A DNA stretch of 9,711 nt from Clostridiales bacterium UBA8153 (GTDB taxonomy: Bacteria > Bacillota > Sulfobacillia > UBA8153). Numbering within the stretch: the stretch's first letter is position 1; each line of letters begins with the position of its first letter. Location: the NCBI GenBank assembly GCA_003449495.1, contig DMHJ01000183.1:1-9711 (forward strand), given 5' to 3'. A program made the position numbers and the translations under genes. This document shows positions 5,211-9,711 of this stretch, one piece after another. The notes beneath the pieces were generated by a model. The model did no database searches. It was not told the origin of the DNA and worked only from the letters and a program-made list of their open reading frames with translations.

Positions 5211-6098
5211 CTACGCGGTCAGGATGGCACTTGACGGATCGTGGCTCCTTTGGGTTGAAGCGCTAGCTGGGGTCGCGTAGCAGTACGGGCACTGGTGACG
5301 GCAGGTGCGGTAAGCCCCCACGTCGATGGACTCCGTGCAGAGGCACAGAGGACGTTGTCCCCGGTCCTTGCGGCCCACCACTTCGATGCCAAACGTCTCA
5401 CGGATGAAGGTCCCATCGATGCAGGCACCGGGGTGGATCCCGGCTTCGGCCAGGTCCACGGCCTCGGCGCAGGTGAACACCGCGAGGCCGTGGCGTTCTG
5501 CGGTGTCCTTCATTCCCCGGGCCAGGGCCAAGAGCTCGGTGCGGTGGGCGGGCCCGGTGATGTCCGTGAAGGCGATCCCGGTTCCTTGCGAGAGCCGGGA
5601 CAGTCGTGCTGCGGTCATACCGTAGAAATCCAAGAAGCTAAGGGTGAGCCTCTGGGTGTACCCGGCGAGGACAGACGCGATCTGGTCCACGCGCTCCAGA
5701 TGATAGCCCGGCGGCGTGGCCGAGCTGACGATGATGGGGTCGTACCGCCAGAGCACCTGGCCGGGGCCGAGCCGGTCGGCAAGGTTGCGGAAGGTGTCGA
5801 GCCGGGCGGCCAAGCCGGGGACACCCGGCTCCAGGGCGAGGGGATAGTCGTTCAACGTGAACTGGAAATAGCATCTATACCCTCGCTGGTCCAGCTCTCC
5901 CAGGTGCTGTACCAGGGGAAGCGGGTTTTTGCTCCAAAACACGATGACATCTACATCCTGCGGGGCGAGGCTGCAACGCCTAAGCCGGCGGGGGTGGAAG
6001 GGATGGGCGATTTCCGCCCATCCCTCGCGGATCCGGTTCATGAACCATGGCCCGAAGAACGCAGGTATATCCGTACGGCGGCTGGCGCTGATGATCAC
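5211..6098 (-). CDS. DUF1848-family protein with C-terminal CX3CX2C motif
   Basis: A 295-residue protein of the uncharacterised DUF1848 family. The N-terminus ISASRRTDIPAFF (3-15) and WFMNRIREG are hallmark sequences. In order follow VDVIVFWSKNP (about 49-59), FQFTLNDYPLALEPGVP, RYDPIIVS, LSFLDFYGM, VFTCAEAVDL, GACIDG and the C-terminal cysteines CLC (252, 254) and CRHQCPYCYA (Cys266, Cys270, Cys273). CX3CX2C is the cluster motif of radical SAM enzymes but is here near the C-terminus. A 4Fe-4S cluster is therefore likely; a reaction is not known. I chose the GTG at 6098-6096 because the family begins there. It is 2 nt after the deacylase stop with no ribosome binding site of its own, implying translational coupling. 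An upstream start at 6188 would overlap the deacylase and add 30 unrelated residues. The stop is TAG at 5213-5211. Confidence 0.88.
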   Translation of the reverse strand: MIISASRRTDIPAFFGPWFMNRIREGWAEIAHPFHPRRLRRCSLAPQDVDVIVFWSKNPLPLVQHLGELDQRGYRCYFQFTLNDYPLALEPGVPGLAARLDTFRNLADRLGPGQVLWRYDPIIVSSATPPGYHLERVDQIASVLAGYTQRLTLSFLDFYGMTAARLSRLSQGTGIAFTDITGPAHRTELLALARGMKDTAERHGLAVFTCAEAVDLAEAGIHPGACIDGTFIRETFGIEVVGRKDRGQRPLCLCTESIDVGAYRTCRHQCPYCYATPASASTQRSHDPSSAILTA

Positions 6099-6100
6099 CT

Positions 6101-7846
6101 CTACGCTTGACGGGGGAGGACCCGGCCGCTCCCGGCGGGTGCCAGTGTCCCGTTCTCCATGGCTGCCCGGCCATTCACAAACACCCATGCGAAGCCTTCC
6201 GGATACTGCCTGGGTTCCTCGCTGGTGGCCTTATCCTGTACGGTCTCTGGGCAGAAGACCACCAGGTCCGCCTTCTTGCCTTCCGCGATGATCCCGCGGT
6301 CTCCCAGGCCGAGCCGCGCGGCGGGCAGACCGGTAAGGCGGCGGATGCCTTCCTCAAGCCCCAACATTCCCACGGCGTACAGCTTGATGAACCGGGCCAT
6401 CCCGCCGAAAGAGTTGGGGTTAGGCAGGTAGTAGGGGGGGACGCTGCTGCCGGCGGTGTGGTCGACCAGAAAGGTGTCGATGCCTACCGTGGCCAAGGGG
6501 TGCCCGTAGAACACGCGCTTGAGCTCGTCGGGCTGGGCCGACGGCTCGGCCCGGGTGGCGTGGGGGTCCTTGACAATGACGTCCATCAGGGTGTCAAGGG
6601 GATGCTGCCCCGCGGAGGCGGCGAGCTCGGCAATGGATTTCCCGGCATACTCCTTGACGGAGGTGTTCCCCACGACGATGGTTCCTGCCCAGCCCGGCTG
6701 CAGGATCGGGTTCAAGCCGTACCACTTGCCCGAAAGGATGTAATCCCTAATTTCCGAGCGCAGGTCCGGGGCCGCCAGGCTTTGGCCGAACCTTTCCAGT
6801 GAGCCGGCCTCCTTGAACCACGGGGTGAGGGCCGCGGCGATGTGCCTGGCATGGATAACCCCACCGGTAAGGTGATTAGGTATGACATCAAAGGCCAAAT
6901 CGACGCCTGCCTTAATGGCCTCATCCAGAACCGCTAGGGTTTCCTCGGCCGCCACCGTCGCCAGCCGCGGCGTCGGGCTGGGCGATATGAGGTAGCCGGG
7001 GCTAAGGTGCGCGATCTGGGTCTTGGCGCCGGTCTTCTGGGCGATGTCGATGGCCTCTTTGAGGCCGTTGACCAGCCCGGCGTTGCCAAAGCCCTGCCTG
7101 AGGCCGGTCCTGCGCCAGTGAGTGGAGAAGAACCCGCCTTTTCCGGCAGCGGCTCCGATTAGCGCGTAGGACTCCTCGGGGGAGCAGTAGGCATTGGGGG
7201 CGTAGTCCATACCGTTGGAGATGCCGAACGCACCGTCGTCCATGGCCTCCGCGACCAAACGCTGCATGCAGGCGACCTCAGCGGCCGTCGCGGTCCGGCA
7301 GTAGTCCGCGCCCATCACCGCGGTGCGGACGGTGCTGTGGCCGACTAGGGGAACCAGGTTCACCCCGGGCCTGGCTTCCTCGACTCGCCGGATCCACTGG
7401 CCAAAAGTGGACCAGTTAAGGTCAAGGCCATCGACCTCCTTGGCCGCCGACTTGACCTTGGCCAGTTCGGCCACGACTTCCTGGTAATACTTCCTGGGCG
7501 CGACCCGGTCCCACCAGTTCCACTCCCAGAAGCAGGCGGTATAGTGCTCATTGAGGGGGGCGGTGGAGAAGCCGCACTGCCCGGTGACGGCGGTGGTGAT
7601 GCCTTGGCCCAAAGCGCTCTGGGCCGCGGGATAGAGGAGAATGGTCTGGTCGAAGTGATTGTGCATGTCGATGAACCCCGGGCTCACCACCCGGCCTTGG
7701 GCGTCGACGACTTTGGCCGCCTGGGCGCCGGACAGATCGCCCACCGCGGCGATGGTGTCCCCCCTGAGGCCCACGTCCTTTCTGAACCTGGGCCCTCCCG
7801 TCCCGTCGACCACCTGTCCATCTCTGATGATGACGTCGAAAATCAC
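6101..7846 (-). CDS. N-acyl-D-amino-acid deacylase (D-aminoacylase family, amidohydrolase superfamily)
   Basis: A 581-residue cytoplasmic metal hydrolase of the type that splits N-acyl-D-amino acids into a carboxylic acid and the D-amino acid. It starts with the beta-sandwich strand VIFDVIIRDGQVVDGTGGP. The metal site is visible: PGFIDMHNH (His62, His64), GQGITTAVTGQCGFSTAP with bridging Cys91, THWR (His243) and AHLSPG (His280). The C-terminal sandwich segment GLGDRGIIAEGKKADLVVF, DKAT and YPEGFAWVFVNG are classic. Usually a GSDG motif supplies the catalytic Asp; here the region reads GIDTFLVDHT (Asp457, Asp462), a variant. It is longer than usual (about 480-530), mostly in an insertion around residues 99-145. 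The GTG start at 7846-7844 follows GGAG (5-nt spacer) and AAGGAGG (11-nt spacer); the open frame 37 codons further up is not family-like. First gene of an operon with the DUF1848 gene. Confidence 0.9.
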   Translation of the reverse strand: MIFDVIIRDGQVVDGTGGPRFRKDVGLRGDTIAAVGDLSGAQAAKVVDAQGRVVSPGFIDMHNHFDQTILLYPAAQSALGQGITTAVTGQCGFSTAPLNEHYTACFWEWNWWDRVAPRKYYQEVVAELAKVKSAAKEVDGLDLNWSTFGQWIRRVEEARPGVNLVPLVGHSTVRTAVMGADYCRTATAAEVACMQRLVAEAMDDGAFGISNGMDYAPNAYCSPEESYALIGAAAGKGGFFSTHWRRTGLRQGFGNAGLVNGLKEAIDIAQKTGAKTQIAHLSPGYLISPSPTPRLATVAAEETLAVLDEAIKAGVDLAFDVIPNHLTGGVIHARHIAAALTPWFKEAGSLERFGQSLAAPDLRSEIRDYILSGKWYGLNPILQPGWAGTIVVGNTSVKEYAGKSIAELAASAGQHPLDTLMDVIVKDPHATRAEPSAQPDELKRVFYGHPLATVGIDTFLVDHTAGSSVPPYYLPNPNSFGGMARFIKLYAVGMLGLEEGIRRLTGLPAARLGLGDRGIIAEGKKADLVVFCPETVQDKATSEEPRQYPEGFAWVFVNGRAAMENGTLAPAGSGRVLPRQA

Positions 7847-8223
7847 TCTAGCTCCGTCCTCCTTACTCGTAGCGGGCGCGCGCGATGCCACTCTGTGTTT
7901 GGGGAACGCGTTGCCATCGGGAGCTGGACAGCTGTACCAGCTCCGCCACCGGACCATTACCGCGGCTTCCGCCGGATCAAGGTAGCCGCCCTCGCCGTGT
8001 TGACCTCAGCTTCCAGCCACTCCCGTAGGCTAGGGCCTCTGCTTGGCCAGCGCTGTCGCGCCTAGCGTACGCGTCGTATCGCAGCAAATGACAGGATAAC
8101 CTTGGCCAGCGCCGTCTGGGCATCACTCATCGTATAGGTTGCGGACGGAATCCCGCCGGGTAGCCCATTAGGGCATCTTCTGGGAGGAACCGCCCTTCCC
8201 CAACCGATTATCTAACCAGAGCG
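7847..8223. other. Leader region of the deacylase operon, no intact gene
   Basis: 377 bases without a supported gene. On the minus strand a frame from ATG 8130 reads MSDAQTALAKVILSFAAIRR to TAG at 8064-8062 and, in the same frame, continues to a second stop at 7959-7957 (including LREWLEAEVNTARAATL). This could be a decayed small gene, but no family is recognised and no ribosome binding site precedes it. CTTGGCCAGCGC occurs twice (8042-8053 and 8101-8112). I see no clear promoter for the deacylase. Confidence 0.4.
7852..7864 (-). promoter_or_regulatory. Ribosome binding region of the deacylase gene
   Basis: AAGGAGG (7864-7858) and a second GGAG (7855-7852) lie 11 and 5 nt before GTG 7846. 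The pair places the start at 7846 and not at the upstream end of the open frame (7957). Confidence 0.65.
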
Positions 8224-8516
8224 CTACCTCATGGTCGAGAGCCCGTCAGGCATGTACACCAGGACATCCAAGGTAACCGCGGTTGGAGTGCGGGCGATGC
8301 ACCACCCAGCCGGTCCAGAAAACGCTGGTCCGTCTCCTCGACGACCATGAGGTCTATGTCTCCGTGAAACGTCCCCGCGCCCCTGGCCAGAGACCCGAAG
8401 AGGGTGACCCGGTGGACGGTCTGCCGGAGCCCCAGTACCTCCGGGACGCTGGATAGCCAGCCTCCAGCACCGCCCTTCCGTGTGCCCGACCCGGGATGCG
8501 TGCCACCCGCATCCAC
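8224..8516 (-). pseudogene. MNT-type minimal nucleotidyltransferase, frameshifted
   Basis: The minus-strand frame from GTG 8516 contains the nucleotidyltransferase signature GS-X10-DXD: RVTLFGSLARG followed by DIDLMVVEETDQRFLDRLGG. After this the family pattern continues only in another frame: WCIARTPTAVTLDVLVYMPDGLSTMR to the stop TAG at 8226-8224. A single extra base near 8300-8312, in a run of Gs, explains the switch. The active-site Gly-Ser and both Asp residues remain, but the C-terminal half is out of frame. MNT proteins are usually antitoxins of HEPN-MNT modules; no HEPN partner (RX4-6H protein) was found on either side. The exact original start is uncertain because the first 25 residues are not family-like. 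Confidence 0.75.
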
Positions 8517-9115
8517 GACCTCGCTGCCTCACCCCTGATCCTGGTACCGCCAAGCCACGTGTCGCCATCATGCTATCACGATTTCCTGGGTGAGTGCCAC
8601 CATAACGGGGACAACTCAAGTAGCGGGGAAGCCGCCGCTTAGCTCCGCCATGGCTGGAAACCCATACTTCGGCAATGGACCGGCTCGCTCCTGCGAACGC
8701 TGAGAAGCTCCCGGCCACCTCCCACCTGCGCGAGCCTGGGGCTGTGCCGGCAGCAGCAACGGAAGTTGACCGGGCCATCGCCCGGTGGTGCCATCGGCCG
8801 TGAGGTGGGGCCGGCGCCGTCCGTCGGCCCGCATCATATGGGAAAATCAGAAGCTGCCATGACCGGACACCGCGCGGAGAGGTTCAACCCACCAACTTTG
8901 GAGAGAGCGGCCGGGGTGGCCAGGCTCAAGCGAGTGCGTTCCGGACCGGGCGCGGGGTCGACGTGGTGTGAGAATTTGGCGAACCGTACCGCACCGGCTG
9001 TTGCATCCAGCCAATGCGCCAGGACTGACGCAGGCCTTGGAGAGGTCAAGCTACCGCCAGAGTCCCGCCGCGGACCGGGCCAAGCCGGACGCAGAGCTGG
9101 GGCAACCGCCGGTCG
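8517..9115. other. Region with no recognised intact gene
   Basis: About 600 GC-rich bases. Long frames exist on both strands, but none has a recognisable domain or a good ribosome binding site, and high GC alone explains them. The right part (about 8940-9115) may be the decayed upstream portion of the transposase that follows. It contains the hairpin at 8769-8786. Confidence 0.4.
8769..8786. repeat. Perfect short hairpin ACCGGGC-CATC-GCCCGGT
   Basis: Two 7-bp arms (8769-8775, 8780-8786) around a 4-nt loop. No T-run follows on either strand. It might mark the boundary of the transposase remnant or be a chance palindrome in GC-rich DNA. Confidence 0.4.
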
Positions 9116-9618
9116 CATTGCTGGTGGGTGAACGACATGGAATGCGGCTATGCACCCAACGGGCGTGGCCGGCAAAAGGTCCACACCGAAATTGGCAAGC
9201 AAAGCTGGGAGGACATCGATGTCAAGCTCCGGGGCGACTATCAGCAAAACTTCTTGCCCGGCCTGGCTTGCCGGCGCAACCCGGACGCACGGGAACGCCA
9301 CCCGGCGCTCGCACCGCTGGGGCCCTTTCCGGTGGAAGATCGAGCACCACCTCTGGAAAGGGCAGCATCACGGCTACCGGTATGAACAGTGCTGCTCCTA
9401 CCATGGCAGCACGATGCAGGGTTTTCCGTAGCTGCTGCGCCGGGGGCATCTGTTTACTAGGCCTGCCCCTCAATCCGTCTCCCTGGTGGCAAGGGTCGGG
9501 AAACTAGGCCTGCGGAGCATGCTTCCATGCTTCCGCCAGACGCTGACGGTTTCCCGGTGGGGAGGCCGAGCGCATCCGCCAGCTGCTGGCTGGCAAGCAC
9601 CAGCCCCGGTTGGTATGA
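9116..9618 (+). pseudogene. DDE-type transposase, C-terminal remnant with stop and frameshifts
   Basis: Three frames in succession carry pieces of one transposase. Frame A (9116 to about 9220): HCWWVNDMECGY and KQSWEDID. Frame B (about 9230-9560): PAWLAG, HRWGPFRWKIEHHLWKG, QHHGYRYEQCCSYHGSTMQG, a TAG at 9429-9431, then LLRRGHLFTR, VARVGKLGLRSML and FRQTLT. Frame C (9562-9618): EAERIRQLLAGKHQPRLV and TGA. The order matches the C-terminus of a transposase I remember from Bacillota (WVNDIEY..., RHAWLSS, RWGIE...HHGY-YEHCFSYDWNAMKGFHYLMRLGH, then VK-LGVR). RW-IE with a late Glu is typical of IS4-like DDE enzymes, but I cannot name the family. The N-terminal two thirds are not recognisable, and no flanking inverted repeats were found. 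Certainly inactive. Confidence 0.7.
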
Positions 9619-9711
9619 CTGCCGCCGGAGACAAGCAGCAACAGCGCCTTACTTACCGGATCGGTGCAGAACCTACCCGCCGCCGGGGGGAAAGGGCGGC
9701 TGGGTTACCGT

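Noticed and set aside
5295..6110. Plus-strand frame of 271 codons
   Set aside because: Antisense to the DUF1848 gene, which has clear family motifs; this frame is a GC-codon-position shadow.
7847..7957. 37-codon N-terminal extension of the deacylase
   Set aside because: The extension is not family-like, and the ribosome binding site lies inside it, just before GTG 7846.
8224..8778. Minus-strand 184-codon frame as one intact gene
   Set aside because: Only its last 26 residues fit a known family (MNT C-terminus); the upstream part runs out of frame with the GS-X10-DXD motif. It is better read as one frameshifted nucleotidyltransferase.
8834..9301. Minus-strand frame of 155 codons
   Set aside because: It runs antisense to the transposase remnant from 9116 on, has no recognisable motif and no ribosome binding site.
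1..9711. CRISPR array, tRNA or rRNA genes, new defence system
   Set aside because: No regularly spaced repeats, cloverleaf-like sequences, conserved rRNA stretches or effector-type gene clusters were seen on either strand. The MNT remnant alone is not a defence module.

Overview
The window is GC-rich bacterial DNA. Intact genes mostly use GTG or TTG starts behind strong AGGAGG/GGAGGT ribosome binding sites, and the gene families (YjiH/YjiG pair, M20D amidohydrolase, DUF1848, LtrA-type group II intron, IS21) suggest a high-GC member of the Bacillota (Moorella/Symbiobacterium/Thermaerobacter-like). This placement is inference; no rRNA or marker gene is present.

Layout. (1) 1-503 (+): the 3' end of an alpha-helical repeat protein of unknown function. 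(2) 503-1330: a mobile-element graveyard on the minus strand. It holds a decayed group II intron 3' end (maturase C-terminus 649-912, domain V 614-646, domain VI to about 575) and next to it one end of an IS21-family element with two terminal repeats (933-980) and the C-terminus of istB (981-1304). (3) 1338-3702 (-): a compact three-gene operon, yjiH > yjiG > M20D amidohydrolase, with a GC-rich hairpin just past its end. (4) 3703-4061: divergent intergenic region with a 7-bp inverted repeat. (5) 4062-4502 (+): a stand-alone fabZ. (6) 4671-5107 (+): a small hypothetical gene that appears broken by one stop codon and one frameshift. (7) 5211-7846 (-): a two-gene operon, N-acyl-D-amino-acid deacylase > DUF1848 protein, separated by only 2 nt. 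(8) 7847-9711: mostly degenerate sequence, with a frameshifted MNT-type nucleotidyltransferase (8224-8516, -) and a transposase C-terminal remnant broken by frameshifts and a stop (9116-9618, +). Nothing was recognised in 9619-9711.

How the genes may work together. The clearest theme is hydrolysis of amide-linked amino-acid compounds: a zinc amidohydrolase of the M20D family cotranscribed with a two-part Gate-domain membrane system, and nearby a D-aminoacylase. E. coli has a comparable arrangement in which yjiG and yjiH sit beside the isoaspartyl dipeptidase gene iadA. A plausible reading is uptake or efflux of N-acyl amino acids or modified dipeptides plus their cleavage, but no substrate can be read from sequence.

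The most interesting protein is the DUF1848 member. It carries a radical-SAM-like CX3CX2C-YA motif at its C-terminus instead of near its N-terminus, with central motifs resembling the SplB/COG1533 radical SAM group. I found no CRISPR array, tRNA, rRNA or clearly new defence system. At least five degenerate genes in under 10 kb mark this as a decaying accessory region around two intact catabolic operons.
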